Shown here piece after piece: positions 43,112-51,881 of a stretch of 64,000 bases of DNA. The DNA is from JACQFV01 sp964593585. GTDB taxonomy: Bacteria; Zixibacteria; MSB-5A5; WJJR01. Both the position numbers and the translations under genes were made by a program. Positions within the stretch are counted from its first letter, which is position 1, and each line of letters opens with the position of its first letter. Under the pieces are notes generated by a model that saw only the letters and a program-made list of their open reading frames with translations, made no database searches and was not told where the DNA came from. The stretch covers positions 124,001 through 188,000 of the forward strand of contig CAZQIZ010000002.1 in NCBI GenBank assembly GCA_964593585.1, written 5' to 3'.

Positions 43112-43231
43112 AGTAAATGATGCCCTGGCCAAAGGTCGCGGCTTGACGGTTCTGGCCCCCACCACGTTTTTACTTGGGCGCCAGGAAATCGTTCACCGGA
43201 ATTATCGCAGCCCCAAGGCGATAGGCAGACC

Positions 43232-45277
43232 ATGACGACATCCAACAGACCCAAATCCAGCGGCATTCCCCCGGCGATCCAGCGGGAGATCGACGATCTG
43301 CGGCGGCAACTGCGCCACCATGCCCATGCCTACTACGTCCTGGATCGCCCGGAGATATCGGACGCCGAATACGACCGGCTGTTTGATCGCTTAAGCGCGC
43401 TGGAGGCCGAGTACCCGCAGGCGGTCACGCCCGATTCGCCGACTCAAAAGGTCGGCGGCGAGCCCTCGGCGGCCTTCCGAACGGTGCGTCACCATGTCCC
43501 GATGCTCTCCCTGCAGAAGGTGACCAGCGAGGCGGAATTCCGCGAATTCGACACCCGTGTCCGCAAGCTCCTGGGCGGCGAGTCGCCCGCCTATGTCATC
43601 GAGCCGAAACTGGACGGTCTGGCGGTCGAACTGACTTACGAAGACGGGCAATTGCGGATCGGCTCGACCCGCGGCGACGGGGAAACCGGCGAGGATGTGA
43701 CCGCCAACCTGCGCACGGTGCGTTCGGTGCCGCTGGCGCTTCTGGGCGATGCGCCGCGTCTGCTCGATGTCCGCGGCGAGGTCATCCTGCGACGCGGCGA
43801 CTTCGAGCGTCTCAATCGCGAGCGGCTGGCCGCCGGCGAGGAGCCGATGGCCAACCCGCGCAACGGGGCGGCCGGATCGCTCCGGCAACTGGACCCCAAA
43901 GTCACGGCCGCAAGACCGTTGGTCTTCTATGCCTACGGGATCGGGCGGTGCGAAGGACGGACCCCCGGCAGCCAATGGGAGATCCTGGCGCTTCTGCGCG
44001 AGGCGGGATTCAAGGTGCATCACCTGATCACCCGCTGCGAAACGGTCGAAGCGGTGGTCGCCGCTCATGAACAGATCGGCACTGAACGCGACCGTCTGGA
44101 GATGGACACCGACGGGACGGTGATCAAGGTTGACGATCTGGCGATGCAACGGATCCTCGGGGCGGTGTCGCATCACCCGCGCTGGGCGGTGGCGTGGAAG
44201 TTTCCGGCGCAGGAGGAGACCACGGTTGTCGAGGACATCCTTCTGCAGGTGGGCCGTACCGGCATCATCAGCCCGGTGGCGGCGCTCAGACCCGTCCGGG
44301 TGGGAGGCGTCGAGGTGCGCCGCGCCACGCTGCACAACGAGGACGAGATACGGCGCAAGGATGTGCGCGTCGGCGACAAGGTGATCGTGCGGCGGGCCGG
44401 CGATGTCATCCCGGAGGTTGTGAAGGTCGTGCCGGGTGGGAAGACGCCGCGCTCCAAGCCGTTTGTCTTCCCAACCAAATGCCCGGCTTGCGGCGCTCAA
44501 ATTGTCCGTGAGGAGGATTCGGCATACTACCGCTGCATGAACCTTGGGTGTCCGGCGCAGATCAAGGAGCGGCTGGCGCACTTTGTCTCGAAATCCGGCG
44601 TGGATGTCGAAGGCATGGGGTATCGCTATATCGAGCAGTTGGCGGACCGCAAGATCATCCACGATGTGGCCGACATCTACTTCCTCGATGCGGAGAAACT
44701 GCACCAGATGGACCGGATGGGCCCGAAACTGGCCGAGAACCTGCTGGCGGCGATCGACCGGGCGCGTCACCCCGACCTGCCGCACCTGCTGGCGGCATTG
44801 GGCATCGATGGTGTCGGCGAGCACATCGCGCGGGTGCTGGCCCGGGCCTTCGGCTCGATCGACGCGATCGCCAAAGCCAGTGTCGAGGAGCTGCAACAGG
44901 TGCGTGAGATCGGGCCGATTGTCGCCGAATCGATCCACCAGTTCTTCGCGATGCCCCAGACCGCGAAGCTCTTGGACAAGCTCCGGCGAGGCGGGGTGAT
45001 CTTTCCGACGATGACGACACAGAAATCGGGACCATTGCCGTTTACCGGACTGACCTTTGTGCTGACCGGAACTCTGGAGGCGATGCGTCGCGAGGAGGCG
45101 CAGGCGCGGATCGAGGCGCTGGGTGGGCGGGTTGCCGGGTCGGTGTCGAAGAAGACCAGTTACGTCGTCGCCGGCGCCGAAGCCGGCTCGAAATTGGACA
45201 AGGCGCGGGAATTGGGCGTAACGGTCTGGGACGAGGATGAGTTCCTGCGCCAATTGAAGAAGGCCGGCCGCGGATAG
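43232..45277 (+). CDS. ligA: NAD-dependent DNA ligase
   Basis: Seals nicks in replication and repair using NAD. 681 residues, full length. The adenylated lysine is Lys126 in IEPKLDGLAVEL. The OB-fold domain is at about 330-400. The zinc finger has Cys417, Cys420, Cys435 and Cys440. The helix-hairpin-helix region (about 450-590) and C-terminal BRCT domain (about 600-681, GLTFVLTGTLEAMRREEAQA) are all present. Divergent from tolQ; one base separates its stop from the antiporter ATG. Confidence 0.98.
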   Translation: MTTSNRPKSSGIPPAIQREIDDLRRQLRHHAHAYYVLDRPEISDAEYDRLFDRLSALEAEYPQAVTPDSPTQKVGGEPSAAFRTVRHHVPMLSLQKVTSEAEFREFDTRVRKLLGGESPAYVIEPKLDGLAVELTYEDGQLRIGSTRGDGETGEDVTANLRTVRSVPLALLGDAPRLLDVRGEVILRRGDFERLNRERLAAGEEPMANPRNGAAGSLRQLDPKVTAARPLVFYAYGIGRCEGRTPGSQWEILALLREAGFKVHHLITRCETVEAVVAAHEQIGTERDRLEMDTDGTVIKVDDLAMQRILGAVSHHPRWAVAWKFPAQEETTVVEDILLQVGRTGIISPVAALRPVRVGGVEVRRATLHNEDEIRRKDVRVGDKVIVRRAGDVIPEVVKVVPGGKTPRSKPFVFPTKCPACGAQIVREEDSAYYRCMNLGCPAQIKERLAHFVSKSGVDVEGMGYRYIEQLADRKIIHDVADIYFLDAEKLHQMDRMGPKLAENLLAAIDRARHPDLPHLLAALGIDGVGEHIARVLARAFGSIDAIAKASVEELQQVREIGPIVAESIHQFFAMPQTAKLLDKLRRGGVIFPTMTTQKSGPLPFTGLTFVLTGTLEAMRREEAQARIEALGGRVAGSVSKKTSYVVAGAEAGSKLDKARELGVTVWDEDEFLRQLKKAGRG

Positions 45278-45278
45278 C

Positions 45279-46508
45279 ATGAGTGCGTCGCTGCCCACGT
45301 TTCTCACCCGGGAGGTGATGTATGTCATCCTCCTGTTCGCGCTGTTTGTCCTGCCTCGCATTCTGGTGCGGCTGCGGATCCCCACGGCGAGCACCAGTTT
45401 CGGGCTTGGGGCGCTGGCCGGGATGGGGTTTGGGCTCTTCCCCCATGATCACACGATCGAGCTTCTCTCGACCTTCGGGATTGTCGCGCTGTTTCTCTTT
45501 GCCGGGTTGGACGTTGACTTCGATGAGTTGCGCCATGGGGCCGCGGTGGTGGCACAGCACGTCGTCATTCGGGTGGGGTTGGTGGCCGCGGCGGTGGCGG
45601 CACTCAGTCCACTGTTGGATCTGGGCTGGAGGGCCGCGGCGCTGGTCGCGCTGGCGCTCCTGACGCCGTCGGGCGGATTCATCCTCGATTCCCTGAAGGG
45701 TTTTGGCGCCAGCGACCGCGAGCGGTTCTGGATCAAATCGAAGGTGATCGCCACCGAGATGGTGGCGCTGGTGTTGCTGTTTGTCATCCTGCAGACCGAA
45801 TCACTCAGCCGACTGGCGACATCATCGCTGATCCTGATCGGGATGATCATCCTCGTGCCAATGGCGTTTCGCTTCTTCGCGGCCGTGATTGTGCCCTATG
45901 CGCCCAGGTCGGAGTTCGCCTTCTTGGTGATGGTGGCGGTGGTTTGCGCCATGATCACGCTGAAGCTGGGTGTCTATTACCTTCTCGGCGCCTTTGTAGT
46001 GGGTGTGGCGGCACAGCGGTTCCGCGAGCGTCTGCCGGCGGTGGGCTCGGAGCAGATGTTGCACGCGGTCGAGTCCTTCGCGTCGTTGTTTGTGCCATTC
46101 TACTTCTTTCATGCCGGACTCCTGCTGCAGCGAAGCGACTTCGGGATCGGCGCGTTGGCCATCGGTGGCGCGTTCCTCGCCCTCGGAATCCCGCTGCGGC
46201 TGCTATTTGTCGCGCTGCATCGGCGGGTGGCCCTCGGCGAGAGCTTTCGCACCGGGATGCGGATCAGTCTGATGATGATCCCCACCCTGGTGTTCACACT
46301 GGTCATCGCCGGCATCCTGCGTGACCGCTTCAATGCCGCACCGGCGCTGGTCGGCGGCTTGATTATCTACACCATCGTGAACACGCTCCTGCCGGGGCTT
46401 TTCCTTAAACTTCCGCCGCCGAGCTTCGATGCGCCGCACTCTCTGGTGCCCGGCGACGCCTACGCAGACTACCCGCCCCGTCCGGCGGAAAACAAAAACC
46501 CCGCCTGA
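45279..46508 (+). CDS. Cation:proton antiporter, CPA2 family
   Basis: Probable Na+(K+)/H+ exchanger of the inner membrane. 409 residues with about 11-12 membrane helices and no cytoplasmic TrkA-N domain. The segment GIVALFLFAGLDVDFDELRH matches the Kef/NapA-type helix with acidic residues, and LLTPSGGFILDSLKGFG replaces the usual unwound-helix region. FVPFYFFHAGLLL is also typical. The ATG is one base after ligA, so it is cotranscribed. Its TGA lies in the loop of the hairpin that terminates rpmB from the other side. The ion carried cannot be told from the sequence. Confidence 0.85.
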   Translation: MSASLPTFLTREVMYVILLFALFVLPRILVRLRIPTASTSFGLGALAGMGFGLFPHDHTIELLSTFGIVALFLFAGLDVDFDELRHGAAVVAQHVVIRVGLVAAAVAALSPLLDLGWRAAALVALALLTPSGGFILDSLKGFGASDRERFWIKSKVIATEMVALVLLFVILQTESLSRLATSSLILIGMIILVPMAFRFFAAVIVPYAPRSEFAFLVMVAVVCAMITLKLGVYYLLGAFVVGVAAQRFRERLPAVGSEQMLHAVESFASLFVPFYFFHAGLLLQRSDFGIGALAIGGAFLALGIPLRLLFVALHRRVALGESFRTGMRISLMMIPTLVFTLVIAGILRDRFNAAPALVGGLIIYTIVNTLLPGLFLKLPPPSFDAPHSLVPGDAYADYPPRPAENKNPA

Positions 46509-46518
46509 GGGCGGGGTT
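46489..46518 (-). terminator. Bidirectional terminator between antiporter and rpmB
   Basis: Perfect 9-bp stem AACCCCGCC / GGCGGGGTT with a four-base loop. The minus strand continues GGTTTTTGTTTT, so it is a good terminator for rpmB. The antiporter stop codon lies in its loop, so it can also stop plus-strand transcripts, less efficiently. Confidence 0.85.
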
Positions 46519-46543
46519 GAACAATCCGGACGACGCAGCGGGC

Positions 46544-46744
46544 CTACAGAACGAGGCCGCGCTTGTCGAGCGTCTTGAGCGCCTTGGTGGACAGACGCAC
46601 GCGCACCCAGCGCTTCTTTTCCGGATCCCAGATCTTCTTGGTCACGAGATTGGGATTGAAGCGGCGGTTCGCCTTCTTGTTGGCGTGGGAGACGGTATGT
46701 CCGGCGCGCGGACGCTTTCCGGTTATGGCACAGACTTTCGACAT
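46544..46744 (-). CDS. rpmB: 50S ribosomal protein L28
   Basis: 66-residue large-subunit protein. The ATG at 46744 gives MSKVCAITGKRPRAGHTVSH, then ANKKANRRFNPNLVTKKIWD and VRVRLSTKALKTLDKRG. A longer open frame upstream is not coding. It keeps only one N-terminal cysteine (Cys5), so it is the zinc-free type. A single-gene unit with its own promoter and terminator. Confidence 0.96.
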   Translation of the reverse strand: MSKVCAITGKRPRAGHTVSHANKKANRRFNPNLVTKKIWDPEKKRWVRVRLSTKALKTLDKRGLVL

Positions 46745-46780
46745 AGGAGTTTCCCTTCCAGCCCCTCCGGGCAGACGGTG

Positions 46781-46808
46781 AATATAACCAATTTCGTCGC
46801 TGGCACAA
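46781..46808 (-). promoter_or_regulatory. Likely promoter for rpmB
   Basis: Minus strand: TTGTGC (46808-46803), 16-base spacer, TATATT (46786-46781), about 37 bases before the rpmB ATG. Same spacing as the strong rpsL and tuf promoters but a poorer -35 box. Confidence 0.6.
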
Positions 46809-46898
46809 GCAAAACCGGGGCTTCCCCCTTGCCCCGCGCAATTTACCCCGCGCGGTTCCGTCTTGACATCTGTAGGCGGGACAACGAGTTTCCCGTTG

Positions 46899-48173
46899 AT
46901 GAAGACGCTCAGACTCCTGCTCTCCGGCTTGCTGATCTGCGGAATGGCTTCCTCCATTGGCTGTGGCAAGAAAGAATCGGTGACCGAAGATGGCCGTAAG
47001 ATCATCCGGTTCTGGCAGTTCTGGACCGAGCCGCGGGTCAAGGCGGTGATCACCAAGGCGATCGAGGAATTCGAGGCGCAGAACCCGCTCTACAAAGTCG
47101 AAGTCACCGACCTGACCTGGGACAACGGCTATCAAAAGATCGTGGCGGCCTTCGCCACCGACAATGTGCCCGACCTGATCGAACTGGGGTCCGACTGGAT
47201 CGCCGAGTTTGCCGACCGGGGCGCCCTGTTGCAGATGACCGACGAGTGCATGCGTGTCCGGGAGTCGATGGCCGGGTGGCCGTCGGCGATTTACCAGGAC
47301 AATTGCTATGCCCTGCCTTGGTATCTGTCGACACGGGTCTTCTACCAAAACGACGAGGCGGCATCGCTCGTTTACGGGCATGCGCGTCCGCAACCATTTG
47401 TCTGGAGCCAACTGCTGCAAAACATCAAAGACGCCACGCTGGAAAAGCCGAAGATGTGGGGATTCGGGGTCAATGCCGCCGAGCCGCACCGACTGTATAA
47501 GCGCTTTCTCCCCTTCCTGTGGGCGGCGGGCGGCGATGTGCTGACCGAGGACATGTCGGTCTGCGCGCTGGAGACCGAAGCGGGACGTGAGGCGCTGCAG
47601 TTTGTGGTGAATATGAGCCAGAATCAGTATGTCGACAAGCAGTCGGCCCTCGACGACATGTTCATGGACGGCAAGCTCATGTACCACTTTTCCGGAGACT
47701 GGTTGTACGAGCGGATTAAGCGCGCGGGAATCTCGCTGAAGTTTTCCACCTTTATCATGCCCTTCCCCGGGCCGAACAAGGGGTCGCAGGCGGGGTTCGC
47801 CGGCGGCGAGTATCTGGCGGTGCCGCGCAAGGCGGCCGAACCGGTGGCGGCGCTGAATCTGGCGCGCCACCTGCTGCAACCCAAGCACATTTTCAATCTT
47901 TGCATCGCCACCGGTTGCGCGACCCCGGTCCATGCCGAGGTGGCGCAGAACCCCTACTTTATCGAGGACTCTGTTCGCAGTGTCTTCATCCAGCAGTTGG
48001 CGTACTCCAAATCGCCGCCGGCGCATCCGCGCTGGGTTGAGATCGAAGCGGCCATCGAACGGGGTGTGGAGAAGGCGCTCTTCCAGAAAGTCGCCGTCGA
48101 TCAAGCGCTCGCGGAGATGTGCGGGGAGATCAACGCGATCATTCAGGAGTACGAGAAACAGAAAACGCAGTGA
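46899..48173 (+). CDS. Sugar ABC transporter substrate-binding lipoprotein (family 1)
   Basis: Captures a sugar or polyol and hands it to the two permeases that follow. 424 residues from the ATG at 46899. The signal peptide ends in lipobox SSIGC, so Cys22 is lipidated. The mature part has IIRFWQFWTEPRVKAVITKA, ITKAIEEFEAQNPLYKVEVT, FATDNVPDLIELGSDWIAEF and late FAGGEYLAVPRKAAEPVAAL, as in family 1 binding proteins (MalE/UgpB type). The substrate is not evident. No clear Shine-Dalgarno sequence. The stop overlaps the permease GTG. Confidence 0.9.
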   Translation: MKTLRLLLSGLLICGMASSIGCGKKESVTEDGRKIIRFWQFWTEPRVKAVITKAIEEFEAQNPLYKVEVTDLTWDNGYQKIVAAFATDNVPDLIELGSDWIAEFADRGALLQMTDECMRVRESMAGWPSAIYQDNCYALPWYLSTRVFYQNDEAASLVYGHARPQPFVWSQLLQNIKDATLEKPKMWGFGVNAAEPHRLYKRFLPFLWAAGGDVLTEDMSVCALETEAGREALQFVVNMSQNQYVDKQSALDDMFMDGKLMYHFSGDWLYERIKRAGISLKFSTFIMPFPGPNKGSQAGFAGGEYLAVPRKAAEPVAALNLARHLLQPKHIFNLCIATGCATPVHAEVAQNPYFIEDSVRSVFIQQLAYSKSPPAHPRWVEIEAAIERGVEKALFQKVAVDQALAEMCGEINAIIQEYEKQKTQ

Positions 48174-49060
48174 GCCGCACGCGTTCCGGTGAACTCTCCC
48201 GTCAGGGCTGGCTTTTGGCCTCGCCCTGGGCGGTCATCCTCCTCGGCTTCTGGGTCTATCCGTTCGGCTACGCGCTGGTGCTCGCGTTCGCCGATTACGA
48301 CATCTTCCGTGGCGACTGGCGCTGGGTGGGGCTGGCGAATTTCGCGGCGGTGCTGGGCAGCGGCGAGTTCTGGTCGTCGATCTGGCACACGGTGATTTTC
48401 ACCGCGGGGACGGTCCCGGTGACCACCGCGCTGGCGATCCTGCTGGCGCTGGCGCTCAACCGCCGGCTGTGGGGCCGAAGTCTGTTTCGCGCGGGCTTCT
48501 TCGCGCCGACCCTGACCGCCACGGTGGTGATCGCGCTGGTCTTCATGCACCTGTACTCCCAGGGCGGCTACCTGTACCGGCTGGCCGACTCCATCGGACT
48601 GCCGGTCCCCGATCGCGGGTTTCTGTTCGCCGAGTCGACGGCGCTGGCGTCGGTCATGGTGATGGATGTGTGGGTATCAGTCGGATACTATGCGCTCCTC
48701 TTCCTGGCCGGATTGCAGTCGATTCCCGCCGATTTGGTGGAGGATGCGCGGATGCACGGGGCATCCGCCTGGCAACGGTTCTGGGCGATCACCTGGCCGT
48801 ATCTGCGTCCGACCTTGCTTTACGCCGTGGTGATCAACCTGATCAAGAGTTTCCAGGTGTTCACGGAAATCTTTGTGATGACGCAGGGGGGGCCGCTGGG
48901 GTCGACATCGACGGCGGTCTACCATGTGTACATGATGGGCTTTGAGCGCTTCAAACTCGGACACGCCTCAGCCGCGGCCTTTCTCGTCTTCGCCTTGATT
49001 GCCGTCTTTGCCTTCATCCAGTTTCGACTGTTGTCCTTTGGACGGGGGGCGGAGGACTGA
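48170..49060 (+). CDS. Sugar ABC transporter permease, MalF/UgpA type
   Basis: Inner-membrane permease with six helices, 296 residues. The GTG at 48170 overlaps the binding-protein stop by four bases (GTGA). The cytoplasmic EAA loop that contacts the ATPase reads EDARMHGASAWQRFWAITWP. LASPWAVILLGFWVYPFGYA forms the first helix. An earlier in-frame ATG at 48119 would run into the previous gene and was not chosen. Confidence 0.92.
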   Translation: MSRTRSGELSRQGWLLASPWAVILLGFWVYPFGYALVLAFADYDIFRGDWRWVGLANFAAVLGSGEFWSSIWHTVIFTAGTVPVTTALAILLALALNRRLWGRSLFRAGFFAPTLTATVVIALVFMHLYSQGGYLYRLADSIGLPVPDRGFLFAESTALASVMVMDVWVSVGYYALLFLAGLQSIPADLVEDARMHGASAWQRFWAITWPYLRPTLLYAVVINLIKSFQVFTEIFVMTQGGPLGSTSTAVYHVYMMGFERFKLGHASAAAFLVFALIAVFAFIQFRLLSFGRGAED

Positions 49061-49062
49061 CG

Positions 49063-49896
49063 ATGCCCACGACACCGCCATCGGGCCACCGTTTGCGCGG
49101 CGACTGGATTCTGACCGGCGCGCTCCTGCTCTTGTTGGCGGGGATGCTCTTCCCGCTGGCCTGGATGGTGGTTGGGTCGGTGTCGCCGCACTTTGATGCC
49201 CGTTGGGCCAACCCGTTTGGCGAGGGCGCCCGCTGGTCGAATTACGCGGACCTGTTCCGTTCGATGCCGTTCGGGACCTACCTGTGGAACTCGGCACTGG
49301 TCGCCGTGATCGTCACGGTCGGCAACGTATTGCTCTGCTTTCCGGTTGGCTATGCGCTGGCGCGGCGCCGCTTCTGGGGACGGGGCGCGCTCGATTGGGC
49401 GGCGGTGGTGGTGTTGATGGTGCCGCCGTATGTGCTGATTGTCCCGATGTACGCGCTCATCCATCAACTCGGTTGGTATGACACGCTCTGGGCGATCACC
49501 GTGCCGGCGTTGGTGCATCCATTGGGAGTGCTGCTGGTCAAAAGCGCCGTGTCAGGCGTGCCGATCGAACTGGAAGAGGCTGCGCGTCTGGACGGCGCCG
49601 GACCGTGGCGGATTGTCTATCGGATTGTGATGCCGCTGTGCCGTCCGACGCTGGCGGTGCTGGCGGTGCAGATTTTCTGGCTGACCTGGAATTCCTTCCT
49701 CTTCCCCTTCATCCTCACGGGCGACAAGGCGCGCACATTGCCGGTGGCGCTGGCGATGTTCCGCGGCTACCAGGGAGTGGACCGTCCACATCTGTTCGCG
49801 GCGGCGACGCTGGCGACCATTCCGGTGATTCTCGTGTTTCTCTTTTTCCAGCGGCAAATCATCGCCGGGTTGACCGCTGGGGCGGTCAAGCGGTAG
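49063..49896 (+). CDS. Sugar ABC transporter permease, MalG/UgpE type
   Basis: Second permease of the pair, 277 residues and six helices. GGAGG lies seven bases before the ATG and overlaps the end of the first permease gene. The EAA loop is EEAARLDGAGPWRIVYRIVM. No ATP-binding subunit follows: the next gene is an amidase on the other strand only two bases away, so a shared MsmK/UgpC-type ATPase must be elsewhere. Confidence 0.92.
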   Translation: MPTTPPSGHRLRGDWILTGALLLLLAGMLFPLAWMVVGSVSPHFDARWANPFGEGARWSNYADLFRSMPFGTYLWNSALVAVIVTVGNVLLCFPVGYALARRRFWGRGALDWAAVVVLMVPPYVLIVPMYALIHQLGWYDTLWAITVPALVHPLGVLLVKSAVSGVPIELEEAARLDGAGPWRIVYRIVMPLCRPTLAVLAVQIFWLTWNSFLFPFILTGDKARTLPVALAMFRGYQGVDRPHLFAAATLATIPVILVFLFFQRQIIAGLTAGAVKR

Positions 49897-49898
49897 GG

Positions 49899-51785
49899 CT
49901 AATCGGTCCGGCGCGCAGGGTAGCGCTCGCGCACAAACTCGAGGATGCCGTCGGCGATGCCATGCGCGGTGCGCGTGGTGAAGGCGTCGTTGTCGAGCAT
50001 TTCCTCCTGCTCGGGGAGGATGATGAAGGCGCACTCGACCAAGACGGACGGATACTGCGGCGGACGGATGACCGCGAAGTTGGCCTGCGTGAGCCCATAG
50101 TCGGCCAACCCGGTGGCCGCACGTGTCCGGCGGTGGACGGCCGTCGCCAAAGCACGGCTGTGCGGATGGTGATAGTAGACGCTGGTGCCGTTGCGACGGC
50201 GCGGGTCGACGCCATCGGGGACGGCATTGTTGTGCACGGAGACATAGATGTCGGCGCCGCCGTTGAAGGCGATCCCGGGTCGTTGCGCCAGCGGGACATC
50301 CTCGCTGCCGGTGCGAGTCATAATCACGCGCGCACCCATGGCCTCCAATTGCGCCACCAGCGCGCGCGAAATCCGCAGGTTGGCATCCTTTTCAACCAGC
50401 CCGGTGGGGCCGACCGAACCGGGATCGGCCGAGTGGCCCGGATCGACACAGATGGTCAGGCCATCGAGCGTCGAGTCGCGCAAGGGCGAGCGATACACCT
50501 CGAAGACAAAGCGGCTGTCCTCGTAGCGGGTGTCATAACCCCAGAGCGGCTCGGTGAATTCGACATCGATGCGGTAGATTTTCGGCTCCGGCTGGGCCCA
50601 AGCGACATCGGCGAAGAGATCATCGACTGAATCGCGCTCGATCCAGTCGGTGTTCGAGATCGCGCCATAGAGTGTGATCGATGCGCTCAGGAGGTCATCG
50701 TCGACAGCAACCTTGAACGGGAGGCGTTCCGACATCCCGACCTCGAGGCGCATCGAGGAGTCGGTCGCGACGGTATTCAGGCGGGGAATGACGGCCTCGG
50801 GGATGGGGCTTCCTTCCGGCAGGAGACGCGTTTTCTCGGTCTCAATCCAGGCCTCCAGCCCCGGGGCGGGCTGGATGATCGTCCAGGGGCCGTTTGTGCC
50901 CCACCAGCGGGCGCGGACGCCATAGGGTTGATTGATGGCGAAGTAGCCCATGCGCGGACCGGTGCGGAGAATCTGGATGGAGTCGGTCAGTTCGACCACG
51001 CGCGGCGGGAGATGATGCACCGGGATGAGCAACCCGGTGGCGGTGGCGCGTGCTGATCCCGCTTTCGGCGAGGCGACCAGCAGTTCGAACATCACCGCAA
51101 GCGTGTCGTTATCCAGCTTTTCCGGCGCCGTCCAAATGCCATGGTATCGACCCCGTGATGGTGTCGGGCCGCCGGTCAGAAGCGGGCTTTGGTTGGCGAT
51201 CTCGTCGCGCCGATAGGCCTCGAAGCTTGACAGCGACCGGGCGCGCAGTTCGGTCATCGGGAATGGGCCGGAGGTGTCGCGTTTGGCGACGATCCAGAAC
51301 CGGGCGGTGCCGCCCATGGTGCCGTCGAAACCGACCGGGACTTCATCGCCGGGACGAATAGTGCGGTTCCAGATCGGGCGCGCCGAGCCATCGCGGATGC
51401 GCGCGCCTTCCTCGGGCGGGATGGGTCGGTTGTCGGTGATCCGGACCGGCAGATCAAGCGAATCGGTGCCGAACTTGTTGCGGGCCCGCAGACGAAAGAC
51501 GAAGTCGCCCGGCTCCACTTTCACCCAAGCCAGGAAACCGCCGGTGCGGTAGACGTCGATCGGCTGGCCATTGATCGTGAGCTTGGCGCCGGGCGTCACC
51601 GAGCCGATGACAAAGGTCGAGTCGACCGGGGCGATCGCCTGATCGCGCGGCGGGTAGATGACGTTGATGACCGGGGCGGAATCCTGCGGGGGACGGGCGC
51701 GCGTCGGCCCCTGCGCGAACGCCGCCGCAGCCGCTCCGAGCAGCAGCGTAACGGTGGCGAATCTGGTCAGCAACGTCGGTCGCAT
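49899..51785 (-). CDS. N-acetylmuramoyl-L-alanine amidase (Amidase_3) with large N-terminal region
   Basis: Zinc hydrolase that cuts the peptide from MurNAc in peptidoglycan. The ATG at 51785 gives 628 residues with a signal peptide (TLLTRFATVTLLLGAAAAAF). The C-terminal domain (about 440-625) has zinc ligands His451 (VDPGHS), Glu465 (LVEKDAN) and His518 (SVHNN), and catalytic Glu584 (LVECAF). The first 400 mature residues look like beta domains (KLTINGQPIDVYRTGGFLAW, FVFRLRARNKFGTDSLDLPV) that I cannot name; family members often have AMIN domains there. No Shine-Dalgarno sequence is obvious. Follows the porV terminator. Confidence 0.9.
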   Translation of the reverse strand: MRPTLLTRFATVTLLLGAAAAAFAQGPTRARPPQDSAPVINVIYPPRDQAIAPVDSTFVIGSVTPGAKLTINGQPIDVYRTGGFLAWVKVEPGDFVFRLRARNKFGTDSLDLPVRITDNRPIPPEEGARIRDGSARPIWNRTIRPGDEVPVGFDGTMGGTARFWIVAKRDTSGPFPMTELRARSLSSFEAYRRDEIANQSPLLTGGPTPSRGRYHGIWTAPEKLDNDTLAVMFELLVASPKAGSARATATGLLIPVHHLPPRVVELTDSIQILRTGPRMGYFAINQPYGVRARWWGTNGPWTIIQPAPGLEAWIETEKTRLLPEGSPIPEAVIPRLNTVATDSSMRLEVGMSERLPFKVAVDDDLLSASITLYGAISNTDWIERDSVDDLFADVAWAQPEPKIYRIDVEFTEPLWGYDTRYEDSRFVFEVYRSPLRDSTLDGLTICVDPGHSADPGSVGPTGLVEKDANLRISRALVAQLEAMGARVIMTRTGSEDVPLAQRPGIAFNGGADIYVSVHNNAVPDGVDPRRRNGTSVYYHHPHSRALATAVHRRTRAATGLADYGLTQANFAVIRPPQYPSVLVECAFIILPEQEEMLDNDAFTTRTAHGIADGILEFVRERYPARRTD

Positions 51786-51823
51786 CACGGTTCTACGATC
51801 CCACGATTCGGGCGATTGCACAA

Positions 51824-51861
51824 CAAGAAAACGCCGGTCCCGGACGGATCCGGGACCGGCG
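51824..51861 (-). terminator. Rho-independent terminator after the PorV-like gene
   Basis: Perfect 13-bp stem CGCCGGTCCCGGA / TCCGGGACCGGCG (51832-51844 with 51849-51861) with a four-base loop. On the minus strand it is followed by TTTTCTTG. It closes the receptor/secreted protein/barrel operon and separates it from the amidase gene. Confidence 0.9.
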
Positions 51862-51881
51862 CTTGTGGCCAGCAGGACAGG

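Noticed and set aside
43391..45394. 667-codon open frame opposite ligA
   Set aside because: Antisense to a complete DNA ligase with all motifs.
46863..46892. TTGACA at 46863 as promoter of the sugar transporter
   Set aside because: No acceptable -10 box at 16-18 bases, and it is only 36 bases from the ATG.
46203..48104. 633-codon minus-strand open frame across the antiporter end, rpmB and binding protein
   Set aside because: It runs through rpmB in another frame and opposes two clear genes; composition is that of a shadow frame.
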